A DNA stretch of 64,000 nucleotides from Streptococcus mitis NCTC 12261. GTDB taxonomy: Bacteria > Bacillota > Bacilli > Lactobacillales > Streptococcaceae. This document shows positions 35,001 through 45,200 of this stretch, piece after piece; position 1 is the stretch's first letter; each line of letters starts with the position of its first letter. A program made the translations under genes and the position numbers. Below the pieces are notes generated by a model that was given only the letters and a program-made list of their open reading frames with translations, did no database searches and had not been told where the DNA came from. Where the stretch lies: assembly GCF_000148585.2 (NCBI RefSeq), contig NZ_CP028414.1, positions 1,293,501 through 1,357,500 of the forward strand. Reading direction: 5' to 3'.

Positions 35001-37866
35001 TGAACTCTTGATCTGTATCTTTATCCGTATCGAACTTACCACCTTCTGGGTATGTATTAGATACTAATTCATATCCTTTGTTTTCAAGTTCTTTGATCTT
35101 AGCTTTAACATCAGCTTCTTTTGTTAATGGAGTTTCTGATCCACCTTGTTCTGTAATTTCAGCTACTCCTGGAATTGCATTTCCTTTTTCGTCTACAAAT
35201 ATTGTTTTCGCTTTTTGGATTGCTGTATATTTAACAACATATTCGTAATCTTCATCTGTAGCTGTTGTTGCTTGTACTGGAACTTTTTCTACACTTGCGA
35301 TGTAACCTTCTTTTTGAGGTACTGCAAGTTCTGGAAGATCAGTGCTTTGTCCATCAGTTCCTTTCCAGTTAATATAAACTGGTCTGTCATTAGAGTTAAT
35401 TACCGCTTTACCTTCTGCAGTTAACTTGATTGAACCTGTGTAGCTTACAGTTTGTTTTTGTGATGGGAATACTTCTGTACCCGCTAAGCCTGCAACATTA
35501 TCCGCATATACAAATTTAATTGTACGGTTTACTTCTTCTACTTTTGTTTTCTTAACATAATCATACTCTGCTGGGGTAACAAATGCAGATCCATTTATAC
35601 CTTTAGCTTTTAATTCTTCTTCAGAATATAAATCTCTTGCTCTTGTCTTCGTAACACTTAGTGTTCCTTTTGTATTTTCAGCAGGGATATCTGCAAGAAT
35701 GTATTCTTCTCCATTAACTTCTTTAACTAAGTCTACGGGATCATTACTTACATCATATTTGTTTCCAAGTACATTAGTATAATCTTTTGAACCATCTTCA
35801 CTTAAAGGAATATTCCCCGTATATCTTGTTGGTTCAAAACCTATAACTTCACCTGTCACTAAATCTTTAAATGTTCTAACAACAGCACCTGTTGGTGGCT
35901 CACCTTGAACTTTACCGTCACCTTTAACACTCCAACCATTTGGCACTGTAGTTGCAACGTCTTCTTTTTCACCGTTAACAGATTCTCCACCTGATACAGT
36001 AAGAGTTGCTGCAGTTTTATCGTTTCCTACATAACCTTCTTTAATTAATCCATTTTCATAAGTAATTTTAGAATATTCACTTGTTAAGGTTTTGTCTTTT
36101 ATTACTTTTTCAATACCTAAAGATTGAAGAGGCATAGAAACTACAGAACCTTCTTGAATAGCACCTTCTGTAACTGTAAGTTCTAACTCAGTTGGTGAGA
36201 TTAATCTAGGTGTTAGTGTGAACCCACTATCACGACCATCGTTTAGAATCCAAACGTTGTTTTCGTTAGCTTTAACATTAGCCCATCGACTAGCTGGACG
36301 ATATGTAATACTATCTCCTTTATTAGGGTTAATAGTGGACGCTGTATTTAATCCATTTACAAAGTTAGAACTTCCTTCAAGTTCTTTAAACTCAGTAAAA
36401 TCTGCATTTGGAAGTTTAATAGTGAATTTAGATCCTACCCCATAACGAACATCTGAATCAGTTTTTAATACGATTGAATCACTTCTACCTGTTTGCTCAT
36501 TGTTAAGGTATGTCAATCCATTGTTTTCACTTAGTGATGCACTAGTACCTTGTTTTTGATAGTTAGGTTGTTGACCTTTTCTTGTATAAGTATGTTCAAG
36601 AACTGTACGCCCATCAATTTTGATAGTTGCTGTATACGGAGTATCTTTTGAAATTTCTGGTGCATAGTATCCACTCCCCGATAAATTACTCGCTCCAAAC
36701 GACACATTAGGATAGTCTTTTACTTTATCGTTCCACTCGATGTTGTAAGTATATGTACCAGTTTCATTCGCTACCGCTGGTTGCTCAGCAACACGCTGAT
36801 CATAAGTCATTCCACGTTGAGTACGTTGTCCCCAATATGGTGTAGATTTGTTATTGTTGTTTCCTGTAGTTGTTTTATAATCGATAGATTTAACTTTACC
36901 AACTACTGTTCCATCTGTCTCTCTGATTTCCGTATTTACTGCCAAACCACCACCTAGCTCAGCTAAGTTAGTCAGTTCAATTTTTGTAATAGAACCTGCT
37001 TTAAGAGTTGATGTGCTAATAGTAGTATCAAATCCCCATCCTACAGGTTTTGTATTATCAGCATTCATATCAACATAAGCGTTTGTTACAGCATTAACTG
37101 TTTCGCCATCTTTAAGAACGTCTTTACCTGTAATTTTTGACGCAGTAGCAGCTAATACCGATTCTACTTTACCTGCATGACCTGCACGTTTCATTTCCGT
37201 ATAAACTGCTTCAATGGCAGCAGAAAGACGATTCACTTGGGCTACCATTTGGTCTTTAGAAGCATCGGATGAAAGCAAATCGTTAGACTTCGCTGCTTCC
37301 AGTTTAACTGCCTCAATCGTAACCGCAAGTTCTTTTTTGGCAGCTTCATCTTTCACTTCTTTATCTGAGAAGTTTGAAGCTACAGATGCCATAACCTCAG
37401 CTTCTGAAGTCAATTGGGTAAGAACTGTCTTCACTTCATCTTGTGCTTTTTCTGTTGCAGCTTTTTTAGGTGATTCTTTGTCAGTTTTTTCTTTAGCTAC
37501 TTCTTTTTTGTCAGCTTGCTCTTTATCAGATTTTTCTGTTGCAGCTTTATCGGTAACTTCTTTTTCTGCTACAGGTTTAGCTTCTTCTTTAACTTCAGGT
37601 TTTTCATCTGCTTTTACAGCATCAATTTTTAATTCTGGAAGTTCCTCCACAACTGGTGTTGTTATGGCTGAATCAGGTTTCTGTTTATCAGAATTTGTAA
37701 CTTCTGAAGTTTTTGTAGAAGCAGTACTTGTTTCATCAGCTTTAACAGCATTTGCTCCTAAAAGAAGAGCAGTTCCCAATAGAACACTAGCGGCACCAAA
37801 GCTATACTTACGAATAGAAAAGCGCTGAGCTCTTCTACCATGGTATTTCTCCATTCTTGAATACAT
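32071..37866 (-). CDS. Adhesin B: giant YSIRK/LPNTG surface protein, paralogue of A
   Basis: A 1931-residue predicted wall-anchored adhesin. The ATG giving MYSRMEKYHGRRAQRF has AAAGGAG upstream; a longer in-frame start exists but lacks a ribosome site. Signal, helical segment (EAEVMASVASNFSDKE), two beta-rich modules, MucBP/Muc_B2 repeats, wall segment and LPNTG (32161-32175) follow the order of adhesin A. The signal and last 100 residues are nearly identical, while the beta-rich modules (about residues 250-740) differ widely, so the two may bind different ligands. Before the wall segment B has a unique unit, VVTYYVDENGKDIAPSEKG, absent from A. Followed by the same terminator as A, so the pair looks like a tandem duplication with later divergence. 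Confidence 0.92.
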   Translation of the reverse strand: MYSRMEKYHGRRAQRFSIRKYSFGAASVLLGTALLLGANAVKADETSTASTKTSEVTNSDKQKPDSAITTPVVEELPELKIDAVKADEKPEVKEEAKPVAEKEVTDKAATEKSDKEQADKKEVAKEKTDKESPKKAATEKAQDEVKTVLTQLTSEAEVMASVASNFSDKEVKDEAAKKELAVTIEAVKLEAAKSNDLLSSDASKDQMVAQVNRLSAAIEAVYTEMKRAGHAGKVESVLAATASKITGKDVLKDGETVNAVTNAYVDMNADNTKPVGWGFDTTISTSTLKAGSITKIELTNLAELGGGLAVNTEIRETDGTVVGKVKSIDYKTTTGNNNNKSTPYWGQRTQRGMTYDQRVAEQPAVANETGTYTYNIEWNDKVKDYPNVSFGASNLSGSGYYAPEISKDTPYTATIKIDGRTVLEHTYTRKGQQPNYQKQGTSASLSENNGLTYLNNEQTGRSDSIVLKTDSDVRYGVGSKFTIKLPNADFTEFKELEGSSNFVNGLNTASTINPNKGDSITYRPASRWANVKANENNVWILNDGRDSGFTLTPRLISPTELELTVTEGAIQEGSVVSMPLQSLGIEKVIKDKTLTSEYSKITYENGLIKEGYVGNDKTAATLTVSGGESVNGEKEDVATTVPNGWSVKGDGKVQGEPPTGAVVRTFKDLVTGEVIGFEPTRYTGNIPLSEDGSKDYTNVLGNKYDVSNDPVDLVKEVNGEEYILADIPAENTKGTLSVTKTRARDLYSEEELKAKGINGSAFVTPAEYDYVKKTKVEEVNRTIKFVYADNVAGLAGTEVFPSQKQTVSYTGSIKLTAEGKAVINSNDRPVYINWKGTDGQSTDLPELAVPQKEGYIASVEKVPVQATTATDEDYEYVVKYTAIQKAKTIFVDEKGNAIPGVAEITEQGGSETPLTKEADVKAKIKELENKGYELVSNTYPEGGKFDTDKDTDQEFKVILKQKEVTVTPDQPKTPGTPVDLNNPDGPKYPAGLEEKDLNKTVTRTITYVYEDGTPVLNEDGTPKTVTQEAKFTREAKVNLVTGEVTYGDWSEAKDLAEVKSPVVTGFLADKASVPVVNVTGDSKDITEVVTYKPIGSWIPNIPGQPTNPIKYPNNPDDPTQPGKPTEVLPYVPGFTPKDKDGNPLKPVDPADPTKGYIVPDLPTDPSQDTPINYVKDTQKAKTTFVDEKGNPIPGVDAITEEGDSDTPLTKEADVKAKIKELENKGYELVSNTYPEGGKFDKDKDTDQEFKVTLKAKEVTVTPDQPKTPGTPVDPNNPDGPKYPAGLEEKDLNKTVTRTITYVYADGTPVLNEDGTPKTVTQEAKFTREAKVNLVTGEVTYGDWSEAKDLPEVKSPVVKGYLADKATVPATKVTADSENTKEVVTYKPIGSWIPNIPGQPTNPIKYPNDPTDPTKPGQPTETLPYVPGFTPEDKDGNPLKPVDPNDPTKGYEVPSIPTNPGEDTLINYVANKANLVVKYVDENGKELLPTETKEGKVGDDYSTSGKVITGYVLDRVEGEAKGKIGTDGTTVTYVYKPLGSWIPNIPGQPTNPIKYPNDPTDPTKPGQPTETLPYVPGFTPEDKDGNPLKPVDPNDPTKGYEVPSIPTNPGEDTPINYVANKANLVVKYVDENGKELLPTETKEGKVGDDYSTSGKVITGYVLDRVEGEAKGKIGTDGTTVTYVYKPLGSWIPNIPGQPTTPIKYPNDPQDPTKPGQPTEVLPYVPGFTPEDKDGNPLKPVDPKDPSKGYVVPNIPTNPGEDTPINYIPNVTPNGDQDGYTPQPKPQPEQVVTYYVDENGKDIAPSEKGAQAPKGISGYEYVTTTKDPNGNLVHHYKKVATPQPVPTTPETPEQPVAPVQPEQPTTPTQPAVPTPAETSVPTDSATKPATPKYVDGQKELPNTGTEANASLAAFGLLGALGGFGLLARKKKED
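32797..34572 (-). repeat. Tandem coding repeats in adhesin B (447-bp and 882-bp units)
   Basis: Units begin at about 32797, 33244 and 33691 (two of 447 bp, nearly identical to each other), then one of 882 bp to 34572. A diverged long unit continues to about 35240. Unit lengths equal those of adhesin A. Confidence 0.85.
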
Positions 37867-37986
37867 TTTTTCTCCTTTTTTATATATATGTTGATTTAGA
37901 ATAAGGTTGGAGTTCTTCATATTCCCTGCCTTTCCTGCTAAAGAACACCTTCTTTAACGAAACAACAACACAATATTCATAACCCG

Positions 37987-38016
37987 ATTCTACCATATAT
38001 TTTTAAAATTAGTCAA
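37987..38016 (-). promoter_or_regulatory. Promoter of adhesin B
   Basis: Minus strand: -35 TTGACT (38011-38016), 18-base spacer, -10 TAGAAT (37987-37992) preceded by TGG. Confidence 0.7.
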
Positions 38017-38029
38017 TCAAAAAGCTCTA

Positions 38030-38064
38030 TATATTCTCGTTTTTTGTACATTATTTTTGTACCC
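38030..38064 (-). promoter_or_regulatory. Upstream element of adhesin B
   Basis: Two TTTTTGTAC copies on the plus strand: one inside TATATTCTCGTTTTTTGTAC (38030-38049), the other in ATTATTTTTGTACCC (38050-38064). The second is 33 bases from the -35 box, as in adhesin A. The first resembles the element upstream of E. Confidence 0.6.
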
Positions 38065-38073
38065 AAAGTTCAA

Positions 38074-38099
38074 AAAAAGAAGGGATTTACCTTCTTTTT
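38074..38099 (-). terminator. Terminator of asnS
   Basis: Stem AAAAAGAAGG / CCTTCTTTTT with loop GATTTA; it lies after the asnS stop and just upstream of the adhesin B element. Confidence 0.85.
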
Positions 38100-38125
38100 A
38101 TTATAATAACTTTTTTATTTTATTT

Positions 38126-39469
38126 TTACGGTTTGATACGGTGCAACATACGTGGGAATGGAATGGCTTCACGGATGTGTTTTGTACCTGCTGCGAATGT
38201 TACCATACGCTCAATACCGATACCAAATCCACCGTGTGGAACTGTACCGTATTTACGAAGGTCAAGGTAGAATTCATACTCTGTACGGTCCATACCAAGT
38301 TCATCCATCTTAGCAACAAGGGCATCGTAGTCTTCCTCACGCATAGAACCACCGATGATTTCTCCATAACCTTCTGGAGCAAGCAAGTCTGCACAAAGCA
38401 CGCGCTCTGGATTTCCAGGAACTGGTTTCATGTAGAAGGCCTTGATGGCTGCTGGATAGTTCATGACAAATGTTGGCACACCAAAGTGGTTTGAGATCCA
38501 AGTTTCATGCGGTGAACCAAAGTCATCTCCATGCTCAAGATGTTCGTAGTCAGCGTCTTCATCATTCTCATGCTCTTGCAAGAGGTCAATGGCTTGATCG
38601 TAAGTGATACGTTTGAAGGGCTCTGCAATGTAGCGTTTCAAGAGCTCTGTATCACGTTCCAATGTTTCCAAGGCTTGAGGCGCACGGTCAAGAACACCTT
38701 GTAGAAGAGCTTTTACATAAGCTTCTTGCAAGTCAAGTGACTCATCGTGTGTCAAGTATGAGTACTCTGCGTCCATCATCCAGAACTCAGTCAAGTGACG
38801 GCGTGTTTTTGATTTTTCAGCACGGAATACTGGACCAAAGTCGAATACACGACCAAGGGCCATAGCTCCTGCTTCCAAGTAAAGCTGACCTGATTGGCTC
38901 AAGTAGGCTGGAGTTCCGAAGTAGTCTGTTTCAAAGAGTTCTGTTGAATCTTCTGCCGCATTTCCTGAAAGAATTGGGCTATCAAATTTCATGAAACCGT
39001 TCTTGTCAAAGAACTCATAAGTTGCATAGATAATAGCGTTACGGATTTGCATCACCGCTACTTGCTTACGAGAACGAAGCCACAAGTGACGGTTGTCCAT
39101 CAAGAAGTCTGTTCCGTGTTCTTTTGGTGTAATTGGGTAGTCTTGAGATTCACCAATCACTTCGATGTCTGTAATGTCCAACTCATAACCAAATTTAGAA
39201 CGTTCGTCTTCTTTGACAATCCCTGTCACATAAACAGAAGTTTCTTGGCTCAAGCGTTTGATGATATCAAACTTCTCAAGTCCCACTTCTTCACCAAATT
39301 TTTCTACAAAGTTTGGTTTAAAGGCTACACCTTGGAAGAAGGCTGTTCCATCACGCAATTGCAAGAAGGCGATTTTTCCTTTTCCTGATTTATTGGCAAC
39401 CCAAGCACCAATCGTCACTTCTTGACCAACATAGTCTTTTACATCAATAATCGTTACACGTTTTGTCAT
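38126..39469 (-). CDS. asnS: Asparaginyl-tRNA synthetase
   Basis: A 447-residue class IIb enzyme that charges tRNA-Asn. The N-terminal OB-fold ([24 protein letters not shown]) binds the anticodon; motif 2 is [21 protein letters not shown]; motif 3 is [16 protein letters not shown] near the C-terminus. The start follows AAGGAAAAATA. It lies 22 bases after aspC on the minus strand and is probably co-transcribed with it. In pneumococcus, as I recall, asnS adjoins rpsF; here 12.7 kb of adhesin genes separate them. Confidence 0.97.
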   Translation of the reverse strand: MTKRVTIIDVKDYVGQEVTIGAWVANKSGKGKIAFLQLRDGTAFFQGVAFKPNFVEKFGEEVGLEKFDIIKRLSQETSVYVTGIVKEDERSKFGYELDITDIEVIGESQDYPITPKEHGTDFLMDNRHLWLRSRKQVAVMQIRNAIIYATYEFFDKNGFMKFDSPILSGNAAEDSTELFETDYFGTPAYLSQSGQLYLEAGAMALGRVFDFGPVFRAEKSKTRRHLTEFWMMDAEYSYLTHDESLDLQEAYVKALLQGVLDRAPQALETLERDTELLKRYIAEPFKRITYDQAIDLLQEHENDEDADYEHLEHGDDFGSPHETWISNHFGVPTFVMNYPAAIKAFYMKPVPGNPERVLCADLLAPEGYGEIIGGSMREEDYDALVAKMDELGMDRTEYEFYLDLRKYGTVPHGGFGIGIERMVTFAAGTKHIREAIPFPRMLHRIKP

Positions 39470-39491
39470 TATTTTTCCTTTTCTTTTTCTT

Positions 39492-40670
39492 TTATTTTTC
39501 CATAAATTCTTTCAAGCGTTTAACTGCTTCTTTAAGCGTATCTAGGTCTGTCGCATAGCTGAGGCGCACATTTTCTGGCGCTCCAAATCCAGCTCCTGTT
39601 ACCAAGGCTACTTCAGCTTCTTCTAGGATAGCGGTTGTAAAGTCTGTCACATCCGTATAGCCTTTCATCTCCATGGCCTTTTTGACATTTGGGAAGAGGT
39701 AGAAGGCTCCTTGTGGTTTGACCACTTCAAATCCAGGCACCTCAGCAAGTAGGGGATAGATGGTATTGAGTCGTTCCTCAAAAGCCTGACGCATGCTTTC
39801 TACAGTATCTTGCTCACCTGATAGAGCCTCAACTGCTGCATACTGGGCTACTGCTGAAGGGTTTGAAGTTGTTTGACCTGCAATCTTGGACATGGCAGCG
39901 ATAATGTCTGCTTCTCCAACGGCATAGCCAATCCGCCAACCAGTCATAGCATAGGTTTTAGACACACCATTGATGACCACTGTTTGCTTGCGAATCGCTT
40001 CAGATAAGCTAGAAATGGCTGTAAACTCATGGCCATTATAAACCAAACGGCCATAAATATCATCTGCTAGGATGAGAATATCCTTTTCTACAGCCCAGTT
40101 CCCGATTGCCAAGAGCTCCTCACGGGTGTAAATCATACCTGTCGGATTGGATGGCGAATTCAGCACCAAAACCTTGGTCTTATCTGTGCGAGCTGCTTCT
40201 AGCTGCTCTACGGTCACCTTAAAGTGATTGTCCTCTTTAGCAGGGACAAAGACTGGCACACCCTCTGCCATCTTGACCTGGTCTCCATAGCTGACCCAGT
40301 ATGGGGTTGGGATGATCACTTCATCACCTGGATTGACCACTGCCATAAAGAAGGTATAGAGAGAATATTTGGCTCCAGCAGCGACTGTCACTTGATTTGG
40401 CGCTACAGAATAGCCATAAAAGCGCTCAAAGTAGGTATTGACCGCTGCCTTGAGCTCTGGCAGACCTGAGGTCACTGTATAAAAAGAAGCACGCCCATCT
40501 TGAATCGATGCAATGGCGGCATCTTGGATATTTTTTGGAGTAGTGAAATCTGGCTCACCCAAGGTTAGAGACAAAATATCTCTTCCCTCAGCCTTGAGTG
40601 CTTTAGCACGGGCTCCAGCAGCCAAGGTCACACTTTCTTCCATTTCTAAAACACGGTTGGATAGTTTCAT
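39492..40670 (-). CDS. aspC: Aspartate-type aminotransferase, class I PLP
   Basis: A 392-residue fold-type I aminotransferase. The PLP lysine is in [34 protein letters not shown] and the C-terminal arginine NVRLSYA bind cofactor and carboxylate. Probable reaction: aspartate plus 2-oxoglutarate to oxaloacetate plus glutamate; precise specificity is inferred. It overlaps the DUF5590 gene by four bases (ATGA), with GGAGG upstream, so translation is coupled, and it precedes asnS, fitting aspartate/asparagine supply. Confidence 0.93.
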   Translation of the reverse strand: MKLSNRVLEMEESVTLAAGARAKALKAEGRDILSLTLGEPDFTTPKNIQDAAIASIQDGRASFYTVTSGLPELKAAVNTYFERFYGYSVAPNQVTVAAGAKYSLYTFFMAVVNPGDEVIIPTPYWVSYGDQVKMAEGVPVFVPAKEDNHFKVTVEQLEAARTDKTKVLVLNSPSNPTGMIYTREELLAIGNWAVEKDILILADDIYGRLVYNGHEFTAISSLSEAIRKQTVVINGVSKTYAMTGWRIGYAVGEADIIAAMSKIAGQTTSNPSAVAQYAAVEALSGEQDTVESMRQAFEERLNTIYPLLAEVPGFEVVKPQGAFYLFPNVKKAMEMKGYTDVTDFTTAILEEAEVALVTGAGFGAPENVRLSYATDLDTLKEAVKRLKEFMEK

Positions 40671-41155
40671 AGGCCCTCCTTATTGACCAATGCTCCTGTT
40701 TCAAAATCTACTAGATAAAAATCAGAGCCTGACTTGACTTCCCAAATTGGCTTGTCTTGATAACGGCCAAAGGTAATCTTGTCAATCTCGCCAGCTCCTT
40801 TTTCCTTAGAAACGGCTTCCGCTTTTTCTTGTGAAATACCCTGATTTAGTTGATAAACGTAAATCTTATGGTCATCTTTTCCAATCAGGACAGCAAGTGC
40901 TTCTTGTTTTTTATTACGACCAAGAATGCTATAATAGGATTCCAAGCCATTGTATAAGTCAACCTGATCAGCCTGCTCTAATCCTGCATACTGCTGAGCT
41001 AATTTTTCTCCTTCACTTTTAGCTGTTTGATAAGGTTTCATACTCAGAAACACTAGATACAGAAAGGAAGCACTGATAACCACAAGCAAAATCGTCATCC
41101 CTAGACCATACTGCCACAGTAGATTATTTTTTGCTTTGTTTTGTCTTTTTTTCAC
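40667..41155 (-). CDS. DUF5590 membrane-anchored protein
   Basis: A 162-residue protein with one N-terminal membrane segment (about residues 14-36, WQYGLGMTILLVVISASFLYLVFL) and an extracellular part that fits DUF5590 with PepSY-like repeats (VYQLNQGISQEKAEAVSKEKGAG and IWEVKSGSDFYLVDFETGAL). Function is unknown. The start codon is GTG, six bases after the -10 box, with no Shine-Dalgarno, so the mRNA looks leaderless. First gene of the operon with aspC and asnS, which I recall as conserved in streptococci. Confidence 0.85.
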   Translation of the reverse strand: MKKRQNKAKNNLLWQYGLGMTILLVVISASFLYLVFLSMKPYQTAKSEGEKLAQQYAGLEQADQVDLYNGLESYYSILGRNKKQEALAVLIGKDDHKIYVYQLNQGISQEKAEAVSKEKGAGEIDKITFGRYQDKPIWEVKSGSDFYLVDFETGALVNKEGL

Positions 41156-41161
41156 TCGTCT

Positions 41162-41190
41162 ATTTTACCATCTATTAAACTTTATTACAA
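41162..41190 (-). promoter_or_regulatory. Promoter of the DUF5590-aspC-asnS operon
   Basis: Minus strand: -35 TTGTAA (41185-41190), 17-base spacer, extended -10 TGGTAAAAT (core 41162-41167). Confidence 0.75.
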
Positions 41191-41202
41191 GTGAATATAA
41201 GA

Positions 41203-41307
41203 ATACTCTTCGAAAATCAAATTCAAACCACGTCAGCTTCGCCTTGCCGTACTCCAGTACAACCTGCGGCTAGCTTCCTAGTTTGCTCTTTGATTTTCAT
41301 TGAGTAT
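41203..41307. repeat. BOX element (boxA-boxC form)
   Basis: A 105-base copy from ATACTCTTCGAAAATC to GATTTTCATTGAGTAT, with no boxB. It differs from the copy at 20233-20336 mainly near the A/C junction (CAACCTGCGGCTAG here). It lies between the promoters of the divergent DUF5590 and FMN-reductase genes. Confidence 0.85.
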
Positions 41308-41433
41308 AAGCAACCAATTCTATTTCTTACTTCAAAGCAAACCAGAATCCAAAAAACAGTTCTTACTTTTCCAGTAGCACGTGACTAAGTTTCAGCAATT
41401 TTATAATTTTCAAATAAACTCTGAGCAAATTTC

Positions 41434-41462
41434 TTGCAAGTCCTTTTGTTTTGTTGTAATAT
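41434..41462 (+). promoter_or_regulatory. Promoter of the FMN-reductase gene
   Basis: -35 TTGCAA (41434-41439), 17-base spacer, -10 TAATAT (41457-41462). Confidence 0.7.
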
Positions 41463-41514
41463 ATTCCGTAACAACGAGAGACTTCTCGGAAATTTAAGAA
41501 AAAGGAGACACATC

Positions 41515-42060
41515 ATGTCTAAAAAAGTATTATTTATCGTCGGATCTCTTCGCCAAGGTTCTTTCAACCACCAAATGGCGCTCGAAGCTGAGAAAGCACT
41601 TGCTGGTAAAGCAGAAGTTAGCTATCTTGATTATTCAGCTGTCCCTCTCTTCAGTCAAGATTTAGAAGTTCCAACTCACCCAGCTGTAGCAGCTGCTCGT
41701 GAAGCAGTTCTCGCTGCGGATGCTATCTGGATCTTCTCTCCAGTCTACAACTTCTCTATCCCTGGTACAGTGAAAAACTTGCTTGACTGGCTATCTCGTG
41801 CCCTTGACTTATCTGATACACGTGGTGCTTCTGCCCTTCAAGACAAGTTTGTCACAGTATCATCTGTAGCTAATGCCGGTCACGATCAACTTTTCGCTAT
41901 TTACAAGGACCTCTTGCCATTTATCCGTACGCAAATCGTTGGTGATTTCACTGCTGCACGTGTTAATGACTCTGCTTGGGCAGACGGAAAATTGGTTCTT
42001 GAAGAAACAGTCCTAAACTCACTTGAAAAACAAGCTCAAGATTTGGTCAATGCGATCTAG
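41515..42060 (+). CDS. NADPH-dependent FMN reductase-like flavoprotein
   Basis: A 181-residue flavodoxin-fold protein. GSLRQGSFNHQMA near the N-terminus binds the FMN phosphate; FSPVYNFSIPGTVKNLLDWLSR is the typical loop of the NADPH-dependent FMN/quinone reductase family. Likely cytoplasmic reduction of flavin, quinones or azo compounds; the true substrate is unknown. The ATG is chosen because AAAGGAG lies upstream and MSKKVLFIVGS begins the fold. It stands alone, convergent with adhesin C across a shared terminator. Confidence 0.9.
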   Translation: MSKKVLFIVGSLRQGSFNHQMALEAEKALAGKAEVSYLDYSAVPLFSQDLEVPTHPAVAAAREAVLAADAIWIFSPVYNFSIPGTVKNLLDWLSRALDLSDTRGASALQDKFVTVSSVANAGHDQLFAIYKDLLPFIRTQIVGDFTAARVNDSAWADGKLVLEETVLNSLEKQAQDLVNAI

Positions 42061-42157
42061 TCATCACTAATCGTTATTTTTAAACAGACTTTTAGTCCTA
42101 TATATCAAAAAACTAGTCAATTTATCAACAATTGAATGACTACTTCTTGAAATACGA

Positions 42158-42205
42158 AAAAAGAACTAGAGTTCTCACAAATGAGTGATGTTTCTAGTTC
42201 TTTTT
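42158..42205. terminator. Bidirectional terminator between the FMN reductase and adhesin C
   Basis: Stem AAAAAGAACTAGA / TCTAGTTCTTTTT around a 22-base loop; it serves both convergent genes. Confidence 0.85.
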
Positions 42206-42261
42206 GATTTACAAAGACTTCATGTAGGGAAAGCTACCAAGGATCAGATGAGATCATCTAT

Positions 42262-45200
42262 TTAAGCTTCCTCTTCATCGTCTTTTTTCTTTTTGGCAAA
42301 TAGCAAACCAAATGCGCCAAGAAGAGAGAGAACTCCTACTGTACCTGTAGTACGGTCTTCTTGTATACCAGTATTTGGCAATACTGCTTGAGTTTGAGAA
42401 ACGGATGGATTCGTTTCTGACACTTCATTCTGCAATTGAGCAGGCATTGCAACTATTTGACTTGGTTGTCCAGCCGCTTGAGTAGCTGGCACCTCAGTAG
42501 GGGTAGCAATATCCGGTCTAGGATTTGTATCATCAGATGGTGTAGCTGGTCTTTGTTGACCGTCACCTGTTGGTCTGACTGGACTCACTTTCCTGAAGAT
42601 GTGAGTTACAACATCACCTTTAGTTTCTGTTCTTACAAATACATACCCTTCAATTTCACCATGTTCAAATGCTTCATTGGCTTCACCTAATACCTTTGGT
42701 GCTTTGGCATCCGCTGGTTTCAATTCTTTTCCATTTTCATCAACCCACTTGGTGATCATCAGTTGAATTTTAGATACTTCTACTGGATCAGGAAGCTCAC
42801 CATTTACACCTCCATTGAATTCTGGGACTTCATGTGTTGGTGAATTTGGTGCGTTCACTCCGCCATTAAATTCCGGTAAGGTTTCTTGAATTTCTGGCTC
42901 ACCATTTACTCCACCTGCAAACTCTGGAACTTCATGAACTGGCGAATCTGGTGCGTTCACTCCGCCATTAAATTCAGGGATTTTCGAAGTTTCTGGTTCA
43001 CCTTTTGCATATGCAAAAACTAATTTATCTCGAGAAATTTCATGACTTACTTTTGTCTCCGGATCTGTAATTGTTACATTTCCTTTTGAATCAACTGTTA
43101 CGTCTTTTCCTGGATTTGCTTTTGTCACTTTTTCTTTCACTTTATCTTGTTCTTCTGGACTTAAGTTCTCAGGATTTTTCACTGGTACTTTCTCCATCGG
43201 AACTACTGGACTGAAATCTTCTGGATTCACAGTGATTACAACATCAACATCTTCTGTACTTCCATCTGGATACGTTACAGTTACAACACCTTTTTTCTCC
43301 CCATGTTTTGAAGTATCTGGAATTTTTCCATCTTTCCATCCAAAAGTCGTTCCTTCTGGTAACGTTTTTACATTTTCAATACTATCTTTTGCAGATGGTA
43401 CTTGAGCATGTTCTACCGTTTGTGTTTTTGGCTGTGGATCGTAATCGTCTTTTTGTGGCGTTACTTCGACTGTTACCGTCACTTCTTCCGTACTCTTATC
43501 TGGGTAAGTGATTAATACTTTTCCTGTCTTACTTCCTGGTTTACTTGTGTCTGGTTGTTCTGACCAGCTATAGTTTGTTCCTTTTGGTAAGTCATTTGTA
43601 TTAATACTTTTCTCTGGATCTGGTACTTCGTTGTGACGAACAGTTTGGTTCGGTTCTTTTGCCGTTGGGTTGAAGGTATCTTTTTGTTCTTTTACCCTTA
43701 CTGGTACTTCGACTTCATCTTCCGTTCCATCTGGATAATGAACTAACGCTACTCCTGGATGACTGCCCGGTGTGCTGACATCTGGCCTTGTCTTCCATGT
43801 AACAGTTGTGCCTTCTGGTAAGCCGGTTTTGGTTACACTTGTTTCTGGATCTGGTACGTGTCCATTGTCCACTTCTTGAGGGATTCCAGTTGGTGTGTAT
43901 TCATCATTTTGAGGCGTTACGTTTACCGTTACCGTCACTTCTTCCGTACTCTTATCTGGGTAAGTGATTAATACTTTTCCTGTCTTACTTCCTGGTTTAC
44001 TTGTGTCTGGTTGTTCTGACCAGCTATAGTTTGTTCCTTTTGGTAAGTCGTTTGTATTAATACTTTTCTCTGGATCTGGTACTTCGTTGTGACGAACAGT
44101 TTGGTTCGGTTCTTTTGCCGTTGGGTTGAAGGTGTCACTTTGTTTCTTAACTGTGACTGGTACTTCTACTTCATCTTCCGTTCCATCTGGATAATGAACT
44201 AAGGCTACTCCTGGATGACTTCCTGGTGTATTCACAACTGGAGTTTCTTTCCATGTGACGGTTGTGCCTTCTGGTAAGCCTGTTTTGTTTACACTTGTTT
44301 CTGGATCTGGCACATGTCCATTGTCTACGGTTTGCGCAATACCAGTTGGGCTGTATTCATCATTTTGTGGAGTTACGTTTACCGTTACCGTCACTTCTTC
44401 CGTACTATGGTCTGGATAGGTGATTAATACTTTTCCTGTCTTACTTCCTGGTTTACTTGTGTCTGGTTGTTCTGACCAGCTATAGTTTGTTCCTTTTGGT
44501 AAGTCATTTGTATTAATACTTTTCTCTGGATCTGGTACTTCGTTGTGACGAACAGTTTGGTTCGGTTCTTTTGCCGTTGGGTTGAAGGTGTCACTTTGTT
44601 TCTTAACTGTGACAGGAATTTCTACTTCATCTTCCGTTCCATCTGGATAATGAACTAAGGCTACTCCTGGATGACTGCCTGGTGTGCTGACATCTGGCCT
44701 TGTCTTCCATGTAACAGTTGTGCCTTCTGGTAAGCCGGTTTTGGTTACACTTGTTTCTGGATCTGGTACGTGTCCATTGTCCACTTCTTGAGGGATTCCA
44801 GTTGGTGTGTATTCATCATTTTGAGGCGTTACGTTTACCGTTACCGTCACTTCTTCCGTACTCTTATCTGGGTAAGTGATTAATACTTTTCCTGTCTTAC
44901 TTCCTGGTTTACTTGTGTCTGGTTGTTCGGACCAGCTATAGTTTGTTCCTTTTGGTAAGTCGTTTGTATTAATACTTTTCTCTGGATCTGGTACTTCGTT
45001 GTGACGCACAGTTTGGTTCGGTTCTTTTGCCGTTGGGTTGAAGGTATCTTTTTGTTCTTTTACCCTTACTGGTACTTCGACTTCATCTTCCGTTCCATCT
45101 GGATAATGAACTAACGCTACTCCTGGATGACTGCCCGGTGTGCTGACATCTGGCCTTGTCTTCCATGTAACAGTTGTGCCTTCTGGTAAGCCGGTTTTGG

